Shown piece by piece: positions 36,201 through 49,026 of a stretch of 64,000 nt of DNA. This DNA comes from Congeria kusceri (lineage: Eukaryota > Mollusca > Bivalvia > Myida > Dreissenidae). The DNA lies in assembly GCA_027627225.1 (NCBI GenBank), contig CM051040.1:25396634-25460633 (forward strand), written 5' to 3'. Position numbers and translations under genes: made by a program. Under the pieces are notes generated by a model. It saw nothing but the letters and a program-made list of their open reading frames with translations, had not been told where the DNA came from and ran no database searches. The first letter of the stretch is position 1. Each line of letters begins with the position of its first letter.

Positions 36201-39200
36201 AGTACAGTACAGCAATAGGCGCACGTAAGTGCGCTTCAGGTCGCGTATGAATTGTTAACGTGGATAAAGGTGCCAAACGGTGCGTCCACATGACGCCTAA
36301 CACCCTGCCAAGGTTCAGTGATAAGTCGTTTATAGTATTCTCACTAACACGCAAAAACGCGTATACGGACATGTAAATTTTCGGCCCAAAATTGCCTTAA
36401 TCCGGCCCTTACAGAATCGGGTTGTGCATGTTATTGGCGAAAGTATAAGAGCTATCGCCACGAAACTTGGCAGTATGTTAATGTCCACGGGGCCGAGATT
36501 GATTGCACGAGGTGAGCTTCCTGGTGACGTAATTGACGTCAAAACGACGTCAACGGCAGCCCTAATTAACGTGTACAGTACAGCAATCGGCGTACGTTGG
36601 TGCGTTTCAGGTCGCGTATGAATTATTAACGCGGATAAAGGTGCCAAACAGTGCGACCCAATGACTCCTAACACCCTGCCAAGGTTCAATGATAAGTCGT
36701 TTATAGTATTCTCACAAACACGCAAAAACACGTATACAGAAATAGAAATGATCGGCCCAAAATTGCCTTATACAGTCCCGAAGAGAATCGGTTTTTCCAT
36801 GTTATTGGCGAAAGAATAAGAGCTATCGCCACGAAACTTGGCAGTCTGTTAGTGTCCATGGTGCTGAGACTGCCTGCACGTGGTGAGCTTCCCGTGTACG
36901 TAATTGACGTCGAATAAACGTCAACGGCAAACCTATTTAAAGTGTACAGTACAGCAATAGGCGTACGTTGGTGCGCTTCAGTTCGCGTATGAATTGTTAA
37001 CGTGGAAAAGGTGCCAAACGGTGCGTCCCCATTACCCCTAACACCCTGCCAAGGTTCAATGATAAGTCGTTTATAGTATTCTCACAAACACGCAAAAACG
37101 CGAATGCGGACATATCAATGTTCGGTCCAAAATTGCCTTATACAGTCCCGTAAAGAATCGGTTTTCGCATGTTATTGGCGAAAGTATAAGAGCTATCGCC
37201 ATGAAACTTGGTAGTTTTTTAGGGTCCATGGGGCCGAGACTGCCTGCACGAGGTGAGCTTCCTGGTGACGTAATTGACGTCAAAACGATGTCAACAGCAG
37301 CCCTATTTAACCGAAACAGTACAGCAATAGGCGTAGGAAAGTGCGCTTCAGGTCGCGAATGAATTGTTAACGTGGATAAAGGTGCCAAGCGGTGCGTCCA
37401 CATGACCCCTAACACCCTGCCAAGGTTCAATGATAAGTCTTTATAGTATTTTCGCAAACACCCAAAAACGCGAATACGGACATGGAAATGTTCGGCCCAA
37501 AATTGCCTCATACAGGCCCGTAGAGAATCGGTTTTTGCATGTTATTGGCGAAAGTATAAGAGCTATCGCCACCAAACTTGGCAGTCTTTTAGGGTCCATG
37601 GCGCCGAGACTGCCTGCACGAGGTGAGCTTCCTAGTGACGTAATTTACGTCAAAACGACGTCAACGGCAGCCCTATTTAACGTGTACAGTACAGCAATAG
37701 GCGCACGTAAGTGCGCTTCAGGTCGCGTATGAATTGTTAACGTGGATAAAGGTGCCAAACGGTGCGTCCACATGACGCCTAACACCCTGCCAAGGTTCAA
37801 TGATAAGTCGTTTATAGTATTCTCACTAACACGCAAAAACGCGTATACGGACATAGAAATGTTCGGCCCAAAATTGCCTTATACAGGCCCGTAAAGAATC
37901 GGTTTTCGCATGTTATTGGCAAAAGTATAAGAGAAATCGCCACGAAACTTGGAAATCTGTTAGGGTCCATGGGGCCGAGACTGCCTTCACGAGGTGCGCT
38001 TCCTGGTGAAGTAACTGACGTCAAAACGACGTCAGCGGCAGCCCTATTTAACGTGTACAGCACCGCAATAGGTGTACGCTGGTGCGCTTCAGGTCGCGTA
38101 TGAATTGTCAACCTGTTTAAAGGTGCCAAACGGTGCGTCCCCATGATCCCTAACACCCTGCCAAGATTCAATGATAAGTCGCTTATAGTATTCCCACAAA
38201 CACGCAAAAACGCGTATACGGACATATAAATTTTCGGCCCAAAATTGCCTTATTCAGGCCATTACAGAATCGGGTTTTCAAAGTTATTGGCGAAAGTATA
38301 AGAGCTATCGCCACGAAACTTGGCAGTGTGTTAGGGTCCATGGGGCCGAGACTGCCTGCACGAGGTGAGCTTCCTGGTGACGTAATTGACGTCAAAACGA
38401 CGTCAACGGCAGCCCTATTTAACGTGTACAGTACAGCAATAGGCGTACGTTGGTGCTCTTCAGGTCGCGTATGAATTGTTAACGTGGATAAAGGTGCCAA
38501 ACGGTGCGTCCCCATCACCCCTAACACCCTGCCAAGGTTCAATGATAAGCCGTTTATAGTATTCTCGCAAAAACGCAAAAAACGCGTATACGGACATAGA
38601 AATGTTCGGCCCAAAATTGCTTTATACAGGCCAGTAGAGAATCGGTTTTTGAATATTATTGGCGAAAGTATAAGAGCTATCGCCACGAAACTTGGCAGTC
38701 TGTTAGGGTCCATGGGGCCGAGACTGCCTGCATGAGGTGAGCTTCCTGGTGACGTAATTGACGTCAAAACGACGTCAACGGCAGTCCTATTTAACGTGTA
38801 CTCTCCAGCAATAGGCGCACTTTGATTCGCTTCAAGTCGCGAATGAATTGTTAGCGTGGATAAAGGTGCTAAACGGCGCATCCATATGACCCCTAACACC
38901 CGGCGAAGGTTCAATGAAAAATCGCTTACAGTATTCTCACAAACACGCACAAACGCGTATACGGACATAGAAATGTTCGGCCCAAAATTGCCTTATACAG
39001 GCCCGATGTGAATCGGTTTTTGCATGTTATAGGCGAAAGTATAAGAGCTATCGTAACGAAACATGGCAATCTGTTAGAGTTCATGGGGTCGAGACTGCCT
39101 GCGCGAGGTGAGCATCCTGGTGACCTAAATGACCTAAAACGACGTCAACGGCAGCCGTATTTAAAGTGTACAGTACAGCAATAGGCGTACGTTGGTGCGC

Positions 39201-42200
39201 TTCTGGTGGCGTAAGAATTGTTAACGTGGATAAACGTGCCAAACGGTACGTCCCCATGACCCATAAAACACGGCCAAGGTTCAATGATAAGTCGTTTATA
39301 GTATTCTCACAAACACGCAAAAACACGTATACGGACATAGAAATTTTCGGCCCAAAATTGCCTTATACAGGCCCGTAGTGAATCGGTTTTTGCAATTATT
39401 GGCGAAAGTGTAAGAGCTATCGCCACGAAACTTGGCAGTCTGTTAGGGTCCACGGGGCCGAGATTTCCTGCACGAGGTGAGCTTCCTGGTGAGGTAATTG
39501 ACGCCAAAACGTGTACAGTTTAGCAATAGGTGTACGTTGGTGCGCTTTAGGTCGCGTATGAATTGTTAACGTGGATAAAGGTGCCAAACGGTGCGTCCCC
39601 ACACCCCCATACTGCCTGCACGAGGTGAGCTTCCTGGTGACGTAATTGACGTCAAAACGACGTCAACGGCAGCCCTAATTTTGCGTGTACAGTACAGCAA
39701 TAGGCGTACCTTCGTGCGCTTCAAGTCTCGAATGAACTGTTAACGTGGATAATGTGCCGAACGGTTCGTCCCCATGACCCCTAACACTCTGCCAAGGTTC
39801 AATTATAAGTCGTTTATAGTATTCTCACAAACACGCAGAAACGTGTATACGGACATGCACATTTTCAGGCCAAAATTGCGTTGTTCAGGCCCGTAGGAAA
39901 TCGGTTTTTGCATGTTATTGGTGAAAGTATAAGAGCTATCGCCACGAAACTTGGCAGTCTGCTAGGGTTCATGGGGCCGAGACTTCCTGCACGAGGTGAG
40001 CTTCCTGGTGACGTAATTGACGTCAAAACGACGTCAACGGCAGCCCTATTTAACGTGTACAGTACAGCAATAGGCGTACGTTGGTGCGCTTCTGGTCGCG
40101 TATGAATTGTTAACGTGGATAAAGGTGCCAAACGGTACGTCCCCATGACCCATAAAACACAGCCAAGGTTCAATGATAAGTCGTTTATAGTATTCTCACA
40201 AACACGCAAAAACACGTATACGGACATAGAAATTTTCGGCCAAAAATTGCCTTATACAGGCCCCTAGATAATCGGTTTTTGTATGTTACTGGCGAAAGTA
40301 TAAGAGCTATCGCCACGAAACTTGGCAGTCTGATAGGGTCCATGGGGCCGAGATTTTCTGCACGAGGTGAGCTTCCTTTTGACGTAATTGACGCCAAAAC
40401 GACCTCAACGGCAGCCCTATTTAACCTGTACAGTTTAGCAATAGGTGTACGTTGGTGCGCTTCAGATCGCGTATGAATTGATAACGTGGATAAAGGTGCC
40501 AAACGGTGCGTCCCCACACCCCTAACACCCTGCCAAGGTTCAATGATAAGTCGTTTATAGTATTCTCACAAACACGCAAAAACGCTTATACGGACATATT
40601 CGGCCCAAAATTGCCTTAATCCGGCCCTTACAGAATCGGGTTGTGCATGTTATTGGCGAAAGTATAAGAGCTATCGCCACGAAACTTGGCAGTATGTTAA
40701 TGTCCATGGGGCCGAGATTGATTGCACGAGGTGAGCTTTCTGGTGACGTAATTGACATCAAAACGACGTCAACGGCAGCCCTATTTAACGTGTACAGTAC
40801 AGCAATCGGCGTACGTTGGTGCGCTTCAGGTCGCGTATGAATTGTTAACGTGGAGAAAGGTGCCAAACGGTGCGTCCCCATGACCCCTGACACCCTGCCA
40901 AGGTTCAACGATAAGTCGTTTATAGTATTCTCACAAACACGCACAAACGCCTATACGGACATAGAAATTGTCGGCCAAAAATTGCTTTAGACAGGTCAGT
41001 AGAGAATCGGTTTTTGAATGTTATTGGCGAAAGTATAAGAGCTATCGCCAAAAAACTTGGCAGTCTGTTAGGGTCCATGGGGCCGAGACTGCCTGCACGA
41101 GGTGACCTTCCTGGTGATGTAATTGACGTCAAAACGACGTCAACGGCAGCCCTATTTAATGTGTACAGTACAGCAATAAGCGTACGTTGGTGAGCTTCAG
41201 TTCGCGTATGAATTGCTAACGTGGAAAAAGGTGCCAAACGGTGCGTCCGCATTACCCCTAATACCCTGCCAAGGTTCAATGATAAGTCGTTTATAGTATT
41301 CTCACAAACACGCAAAAACGCGTATACGGACATATAGTTGGGCCCAAAATTGCCTTATACAGGCCCGTTGAGAATCGTTTTTTTTTTTTTCTGCAAGTTA
41401 TTGGCGAAAGTATAAAAGCTATCGCCACGACACTTGGCAGTCTTTTAGGGTCCATGGGGCCGAGACTGCATGCAGAAGGTGAGCTTCCTGGTGACGTAAT
41501 TGACGTCAAAACGACGTCAACGACAGCCCTGTTTAAAGTGTACAGAACAGCAATAGGCGTACGTTGGTGCGTTTCAGGTCGCGTATGAATTATTAACGCG
41601 GATAAAGGTGCCAAACAGTGCGACCCAATGACTCCTAACACCCTGCCAAGGTTCAATGATAAGTCGTTTATAGTATTCTCACAAACACGCAAAAACGCGT
41701 TTACGTACATTGAAATTATCGGCCCAAAATTGCATTATACAGGCCCGTACAGAATCGGTTTTTGCATGTTATTGGCGAAAGTATAAGAGCTATCGCCACG
41801 AAACTTGGCAGTCTGTTAGGGCCCATGGGACTGAGACTGCCTTCATGAGGTGAGCTTCCCGTGTACGTAATTGACGTCGAATAGACGTCAACGGCAAACC
41901 TATTTAAAGTGTACAGTACAGCAATAGGCGTACGTTGGTGCGCTTCAGTTCGCGTATGAATTGTTAACGTGGAAAAGGTGCCAAACGGTGCGTCCCCATT
42001 ACCCCTAACACCCTGCCAAGGTTCAATGATAAGTCGTTTATAGTATTCTCACAAACACGCAAAAACGCGAATGCGGACATATAAATGTTCGGTCCAAAAT
42101 TGCTTTATACAGGCCCGAAGAGAATCGGTTTTTGAATGTTATTGGCGAAAGTATAAGAGCTATCGCCACCAAACTTGGCAGTCCGCTAGGGTCCATGGGG

Positions 42201-43690
42201 CCGAGACTGCCTGCACGAGGTGAGCATAATGGTGACGTAATTGACGTCAAAACGACGTCAACGGCAGCCCTATTTAACGAGTACAGTTCAGCAATAGGCG
42301 TACGTTGGTGCGCTTCAGGTCGCGTATGAATTGTTAACGTGGATAAAGGTGCCAAACGGTGCATTTCCATGACCCCTAACACCCTGCCAGGGTTCAATGA
42401 TAAGTCGTTTATAGTATTCTCACAAACACGCAAAAACACGTATACAGAAATAGAAATGTTCGGCCCAAAATTGCCTTATACAGTCCCGAAGAGAATCGGT
42501 TTTTCCATGTTATTGGCGAAAGAATAAGAGCTATCGCCAAGAAACTTGGTAGTTTTTTAGGGTCCATGGGGCCGAGACTGCCTGCACGAGGTGAGCTTCC
42601 TGGTGACGTAATTGACGTCAAAACGATGTCAACGGCAGCCCTATTTAACCGATACAGTATAGCAATAGGAGTACGTAAGTGCGCTTCAGGTCGCGTATGA
42701 ATTGTTAACGTGGATAAAGGTGCCAAACGGTGCGTCCACACGACGCCTAACACCCTGCCAAGGTTCAATGATAAGTCGTTTATAGTATTCTCACTAACAC
42801 GCAAAAACGCGTATACGGACATAAAAATGTTCGGCCCAAAATTGCCTTATACAGGCCCGTAAAGAATCGGTTTTCGCATGTTATTGGCAAAAGTATAAGA
42901 GAAATCGCCACGAAACTTGGAAATCTGTTAGGGTCCATGGGGCCGAGACTGCCTGCACGAGGTGCGCTTCCTGGTGAAGTAACTGACGTCAAAACGACGT
43001 CAGCGGCAGCCCTATTTAACGTGTACAGCACCGCAATAGGTGTACGCTGGTGCGCTTCAGGTCGCGTATGAATTGTCAACCTGTTTAAAGGTGCCAAACG
43101 GTGCGTCCCCATGACCCCTAACACCCTGCCAAGATTCAATGATAAGTCGCTTATAGTATTCCCACAAACACGCAAAAACGCGTATACGGACATAGAAATT
43201 TTCGGCCCAAATTGCCTTATTCAGGCCCTTACAGAATCGGGTTTTCAAAGTTATTGGCGAAAGTATAAGAGCTATCGCCACGAAACTTGGCAGTGTGTTA
43301 GGGTCCATGGGGCCGAGACTGCCTGCACGAGGTGAGCTTCCTGGTGACGTAATTGACGTCAAAACGACGTCAACGGCAGCCCTATTTAACGAATACAGTA
43401 CAGCAATAAGCGTACGTTGGTGCTCTTCAGGTCGCGTATGAATTGTTAACGTGGATAAAGGTGCCAAACGGTGCGTCCCCATCACCCCTAACACCCTGCC
43501 AAGGTTCAATGATAAGCCGTTTATAGTATTCTCGCAAACACGCAAAAAACGCGTATACGGACATAGAAATGTTCAACCCAAAATTGCTTTATACAGGCCA
43601 GTAGAGAATCGGTTTTTGAATATCATTGGCGAAAGTATAAGAGCTATCGCCACGAAACTTGGCAGTCTGTTAGGGTCCATGGGACAGAGA
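27260..43690 (+). repeat. Higher-order repeat block within the satellite
   Basis: A fixed series of distinguishable monomer variants recurs three times in the same order. Equivalent positions 27568, 32154 and 38968 are 4,586 and 6,814 bp apart; another marker at 31418, 38225 and 43193 is 6,807 and 4,968 bp apart. The middle period exceeds the first by 2,228 bp, almost exactly six monomers. The third exceeds the first by about one monomer. A truncated monomer with an identical internal deletion junction (CCCCACACCCCC joined to TACTGCCTGCACGAGG) is present in every copy, at about 28200, 32790 and 39600. Outside this block the monomers follow no shared order. Confidence 0.85.
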
Positions 43691-46600
43691 CTGCCTGCAT
43701 GAGGTAAGCTTCCTGGTGAGGTAATTGACGTCAAAACGACGTCAACGGCCGCCCTATTTAACGTCTACAGTACAGCAATAGACGTACGTTGGAGCGCTTC
43801 AGGTCGCGTATGAATTGTTAACGTGGATGAAGGTGCCAAACGGTGCGTCCCCAAGACCCCTAACACCCTGCCAATGTTCAATGATAAGTCGTTTATAGTA
43901 TTCTCAAAAACACGCAAAAACGCGAATACGGACATAAAAAAGGTCGGCCCAAAATTGCCTTATACAGGCCCGTAGAAAATTGGTTTTTGAATGTTATTGG
44001 CGAAAGTATAAGAGCTATCGCCACGAAACTTGGCAGTCCGTTAGGGTCCATGGGGCCGAGATTGCCTGCAAGAGGTGAGCTTCCTGATGACGTAATTGAC
44101 GTCAAAACGACGTCAACGGCAGCCCAATTTAACGTGTTCAGTACAGCAATAGGCGTACGTTGGTGCGCTTCAGGTCGCGTATGAAGTGGTAACGTGGATA
44201 AAGGTGCCAAACGGTTCGTTTCCAGGACCCCTAACACCCTGCCAAGGTTCAATAATAAATCGTTTATAGTATTCTCACAAACACGCAAAAACGCGTATAC
44301 GGACATAGAAATTTCCGGCCCAAAATTGCCTTATTCAGGCCCTTGCAAAATCGGTTTTTGCATGTTATTGGCGAAAGTATAAGAACTATCGCCACGAAAC
44401 TTGGCAGTCTGTTAGGGTCCGTGGGGTCGAGGCGGCCTGCACGAGGTGAGCTTCCTGGTGACGTAATTTACGTCAAAACGACGTCAACGGCAGCCCTATT
44501 TAACGTGTACACTACAGCAATAGGCGTACGTTGGTGCGCTTCAGGTCGCGTATGAGTTGTTAACGTGGATAAAGGTGCCAAACAGTGCGTCCCCACACCC
44601 CTAACACCCTGGCAAGGTTCAATGATAAGTCGATTATAGTATTCTCACAAACACGCAAATTTATACAGGCCCGTAGAGAATCGGTTTTTTCATGTTATTG
44701 GCGAAAGTATAAGAGCTATCGCCACGAAACTTGGCAGTCTGTTAGGGTCCATGGGGCCGAGACAGCCTGCACGTGGTGAGCTTCCTGTGTACGTAATTGA
44801 CGTCGAATAGACGTCAACGGCAACCCTATTTAACGCGTAAAGTACAGCAATAGGCGTATTTTGGTGCCCTTCAGTTCGCGTATGAATTGTTAACGTGGAA
44901 AAAGATGCCAAACCTTGCGCCCACATTACCCCTAACACCCTGCCAAGGTTCAATGATAATTCGTTTATAGTATTCACACAACACGCAAAAACACATATAC
45001 GGACATAAAAATGTTCGGCCCAAGATTGCCTTATACAGGCCCGTTGAAAATCGGTTTGTGCATGCTATTGGCAAAAGTATAAGAACTATCGCCACGAAAC
45101 TTGGCAGTCTTTTAGGGTCCATGGGGCCGAGACTTAATGCACGAGGTGATCCTCCTGGTGACGTAATTGACGTCAAAACGACGTCAACGGCAACACTATG
45201 TATCGTGTACAGTACAGCAATAGGTGTACGTTGTTGCGCTTCAGGTCGCGCATGAATTGTTAACGTGGATAAAGGTGCCAAACGGTGCGTCCCCATCACC
45301 CCTAACACCCTGCCAAGGTTCAATGATAAGTCGTTCATAGTATTCTCACAAACACGCAAAAACGCGTATACGGACATAGAAATGTTCGGCCCAAAATTTC
45401 CTTATACTGGCCCGTAGAGAATCGGTTTTTGCATGTTATTGGCGAAAGTATAAGAGTTATCGCCATGAAACTTCGCAGTCTGTTAGGGAACATGGGGCCT
45501 AGACTGTCTGCACGAGGTGAGCTTCCTGGTGACGTAATTGACGTCAAAACGACGTCAACGGCAGCCCTATTTAATGTGTGCAGTAGAGCAATAGGCGTAC
45601 GTTGGTGCGCTTCAGGTCGCGTATGAATTGTTAACGCGGATAAAGGTGCCAAACGGTGCGTCCCCGTGACCCCTAACACCCTGCCAAGGTTCAATAATAA
45701 GTCGTTTATAGTATTCTCACAAACACACAAAAAGTCGTATACGGACATATAAATTTTCGGCCCAAACTTGCCTTATACAGGCCCGTGGAGAATCGGTTTT
45801 TGCATGTTATTGGCAAAAGTATAAGAGCTATCGCCACAAAACTTTGCATTCTGTTAGGGTCCAAGGGGCGGAGACTGCCTGCGTGAGGTAAGCTTCCTGG
45901 TGACGTAATTGACCTCAAAACGACGTCGACGGCAGCCATATTTAACCTGTACAGTACAGCAATAGGCGTACGTTGGTGCGCTTCAGGTCGCGTATGAATT
46001 GTTAACGCGGATATAGGTGCCAAACGGTGCGTCCCCATAACCGCTAACACCCTGCCAAGGTTCAATGATAAGTCGTTTATAGTATTCTCACAAACACGCA
46101 AAAACGGGTATACGGAGATAGAAATTTTCGGCCCAAACTTGCCTTATACGGTCCCGTAGAGAATCGGTTTTTGAATGTTATTGGCGAAAGTATAAGAGTT
46201 ATCGCCACGAAACTTCGCAGTCTGTTAGGGTCGATGGGGCCGAGACTGTCTGCACGAGGTGAGCTTCCTGGTGACGTAATTGACGTCAAAACGACGTCGA
46301 CGGCAGCCCTATCTAACGTGTACAGCACAGCAATAGGCGTACGTTGGTGCGCTTCAGATCGCGTTTGAATTGTCATGGTGGATAAAGGTGCCAAACGGTG
46401 CGTTTCCATTACCCCTAACACCCTGCCAAGGTTCAATGATTAGTCGTTTATAGCATTATCACAAACATGCACAAACGCGTATACGGACATCGAAATGTTC
46501 GCCCCAATATTGCCTTATACAGGCCCGTAGAGAATCGGTTTTTGCATGTTATTGGCCAAAGTATAAGAGCTATCGCCACGAAACTTTGCAGTCTGTTAGG

Positions 46601-46871
46601 GTCCATTGGAGCGAGACTGCCTGCACGAGGTGAGCTTCCTGGTGACGTAATTGACGTCAAAACGACGTCAACGGCAGCCCTATTTAACGTGTACACTACA
46701 GCAATAGGCGTACGTTGGTGCGCTTCAGGTCGCGTATGAATTGTTGAGGTGGATAGAGGTGCCAAACGGTGCGTCCCCATGACCCCTAACACCCTGCCAA
46801 GGTTCAATAATAAGTCGTTTATAGTATTCTCACAAACACGCAAAAACGCGGCCCAAAATTGCCTTATACAG

Positions 46872-47221
46872 GTGAACATTTCTGTGAAATTATTTTGAAA
46901 TCCAGCCAGTGGTTTCAAACAGGGAGATTTTATAAAGTTTTCAATATAGCCATATAAGGAAAACTGCCCCTTCCCCCGGCGGCCATGTTTTTTAACGAAT
47001 CTAAATAATTTTAAGGAATTTGGTAGAGGGTCACCGAAGAATCATTTCTGTGAAAACCTTTTTCAAATCCAGCCAGTGATTTCTGACAATAAGATTTTTT
47101 TAGTTTTCCAGTTTTTAAGCTTATCGTTGCCATGGCAAACAGAGTTTTCTATATGTTTTAAGTAAAATGTTGACGACGGACGACGATCGCCGGACACAGA
47201 CTGACCACTTTGGTGAGCTAA
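46872..47221 (+). repeat. 3' part of a GACCGGAACC-family element abutting the satellite
   Basis: Begins directly after satellite sequence at GTGAACATTTCTGTGAAATT. It holds about two core units (AAATCCAGCCAGTGGTTT, GCCATATAAGGAAAA, GGCGGCCATGTTTTTTAACG) like those at 10670-11440. It then has GACGACGGACGACGATCGCC and the terminus TGGTGAGCTAA at 47211-47221. The 5' end is missing. Confidence 0.7.
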
Positions 47222-47565
47222 AAATACATAAAGAGCTTATGATTGGATACTACCATCTTTTTCCACATACCGGTATATGTTTGAATTAAAATAATACATT
47301 ATTTATTAACACCAGTACTCATACCGATTTGATGTCAGTTCAACTTTGCGTATCAGCGATTGACATATTCTTCTGTATTGTCGTTTTCAAAAATGTTTTA
47401 AACGTTTTTCCAACGAAGTCCATAAGCAATGATAAACCCTTACGGGTTCGAAACTGGTACATACAGTGACACTCTATAGTTACAACACTCTACGAAAACC
47501 TCCTAAATGTCATCATAATAGCACCATATAAATGTATCAAACCAAGTAGATTATTCTGGCTTTGC
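47222..47565. other. AT-rich stretch, no feature seen
   Basis: A spacer between an element 3' end and a SINE. Nothing was recognised. Confidence 0.5.
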
Positions 47566-47868
47566 GGGCCCGTCTAGCTCAGGTGGTAGAGCGCTATACT
47601 CTCAATCAAGGGTTCATGAGTTCGAGCCCCAGCCCGGCCACATAACTTGTGTGGGGATTGGTCGTGAAATAATTTCTACGGCCATTCTCCCCATACCTCC
47701 GATTCAAGTAGGGCAGTTGTCATTTACTATCATAAGTATGTGCACTTGGTACTGGTAAACCACTTACATCGGCTTAGTTTGCCCAGAAAAAGTGTGAGTA
47801 GGTTAACTGACCGCCATTATATCACTGAATTACTGGTAAATAAGGTGAACATTCAAAACAAACAAACT
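47566..47868 (+). mobile_element. tRNA-derived SINE
   Basis: The head GGGCCCGTCTAGCTCAGGTG contains an A-box-like TAGCTCAGGTGG. The B-box-like GAGTTCGAGCC is about 40 bp downstream. The body includes GGTTAACTGACCGCCATTAT and ends in CAAAACAAACAAAC. From memory, the 3' body resembles the conserved part of bivalve SINEs. The anticodon stem pairs poorly, so this is a retroposon and not a functional tRNA. Confidence 0.75.
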
Positions 47869-48215
47869 TTCCAAATGTACTCTTAGGAGAAGAAATTTCT
47901 ATGTTACATATGAATACTTACTGTTAACATTAACAACGATACAACTATCAACATTGTCAGATTAAATAATAAATAACTATAAAACCTTTTAGTTGTTTCG
48001 CGTAAAACCTTATTTATAATTTTGAGTCAATGACACCACAGAGACAAACTTTCCAAATGTACTTGAAGAAAAAGCCAATTTCTATGTTATATAGGAATAC
48101 TCATTGTTAACATTAAGAGCCATACACCTATCAACATTGTCAGATTAAATAATAAATAACTATACAACCTTTTAGTTGATTTGTGTAAAAACTTACTAAT
48201 AATCACACCAATTTT
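47862..48215 (+). repeat. Tandem duplication of about 180 bp
   Basis: ACAAACTTTCCAAATGTACT at 47862 recurs at 48044. Both units contain CAACATTGTCAGATTAAATA and AATAAATAACTATA followed by ACCTTTTAGTTG. Diverged by substitutions and small indels; no coding content. Confidence 0.75.
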
Positions 48216-48789
48216 CAGTCAAAACAGTGCAGAAGTATTTTTCAAATTTAGTAGAAATAATAAATCAGCTTCAAAAATCATGTAAAATACTTACTTCAGT
48301 TTCCAAAATCCCAATTCAAATGTATAAGTCAGTCCAAAAGTTATATGATTAAATGATACTGAATAAGTTACTAACTAAACAGTCCAAGAACTACAGAAAA
48401 TAATTAACCCTTTCAGGCACTTGATCACATGATATAAATCCTATATTCTGATTGCTTGTTAACAACATGAATTTTCGCTACTTATTGTTGTTGACATCTT
48501 TTTTTCCTGACTGGATGCCAAGACAGGCAGTGGGAAATGTTACTGCTGCACACATAGCCAAAATATAGGTCAGAAGCAGGCTATACATCGATTACTATGT
48601 GTAATGATGCTGATCTAAAATAGAAGTATCATGCTGACTCAGAGAGATGTATTGATTTTACTGATAAGCAGACTCCACAATATGGGTTATATCTGTGACT
48701 AAAGGGAAATAACACATTTATGGCACTTATCTTCCTGATACTGCATTTACCTCCCTTTACCAGGTGAGTTATTCCGGAATAGATGTATT
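48216..48789. other. AT-rich stretch, no feature seen
   Basis: No frame or repeat partner was recognised. Confidence 0.5.
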
Positions 48790-49026
48790 TGGGGCAAAAA
48801 AAGGGACAATAGCTCTGGTGTTCCTGGTCCGATCGGGCCCATTATCGAACTCGTCCAAGATTGTATGGTCATACACAAACTGTGCAAGTTTGGTCAAGAT
48901 TGAAAAGAAAGGTAGTCTTTATCGCGATAACGGTCCAAATTGATGACGGCTTACGGAAGACGGACGACGCCGGAGAGGTCCTCTATACCAATAGCTCACC
49001 GACCACTTCGTGCTCAGGTGAGCTAA
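48790..49026 (+). repeat. 3' end of a tandem-core element, terminus GAGCTAA
   Basis: Includes GGGACAATAGCTCTGGTG, TCGAACTCGTCCAAGATTG and GCAAGTTTGGTCAAGATTG, then GACGGACGACGCCGG and a terminal pair AGCTCACC...GTGCTCAGGTGAGCT. It ends GAGCTAA at 49020-49026. The core differs from the other elements of this window. Confidence 0.65.

Larger units (their letters stand above)
22637..46871 (+). repeat. 24-kb satellite array, about 65 monomers of 371 bp
   Basis: Head-to-tail monomers of about 371 bp (for example starts at 22637, 23008 and 23379). Landmarks in order: CGCGTATGAATTGTTAACGT, GTGCCAAACGGTGCGTCCCC, CCAAGGTTCAATGATAAGTC, CACAAACACGCAAAAACGCG, GCTATCGCCACGAAACTTGG, TGACGTAATTGACGTCA, ACGACGTCAACGGCAGCC and ACAGCAATAGGCGTACG. 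By hand count the consensus has about 28 CpG dinucleotides, more than its base composition predicts, in an otherwise AT-rich window. Minus-strand frames of about 137 codons and plus-strand frames of about 65 codons recur once per monomer but are interrupted differently between copies, so I treat them as non-coding. The right end stops inside a monomer at about 46871 against an unrelated element. Confidence 0.97.

Noticed and set aside
22637..46871. CENP-B box in the satellite
   Set aside because: The closest match is TTCGGCCCAAAATTGCC, which keeps TTCGnnnnA but not the CGGG part, so the required core is incomplete.
22637..46871. CRISPR array
   Set aside because: Repeats are contiguous 371-bp monomers without unique spacers, in clearly eukaryotic DNA.
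47566..47640. Functional tRNA gene
   Set aside because: A- and B-box-like motifs are present, but the anticodon and acceptor stems pair poorly and a SINE body follows.
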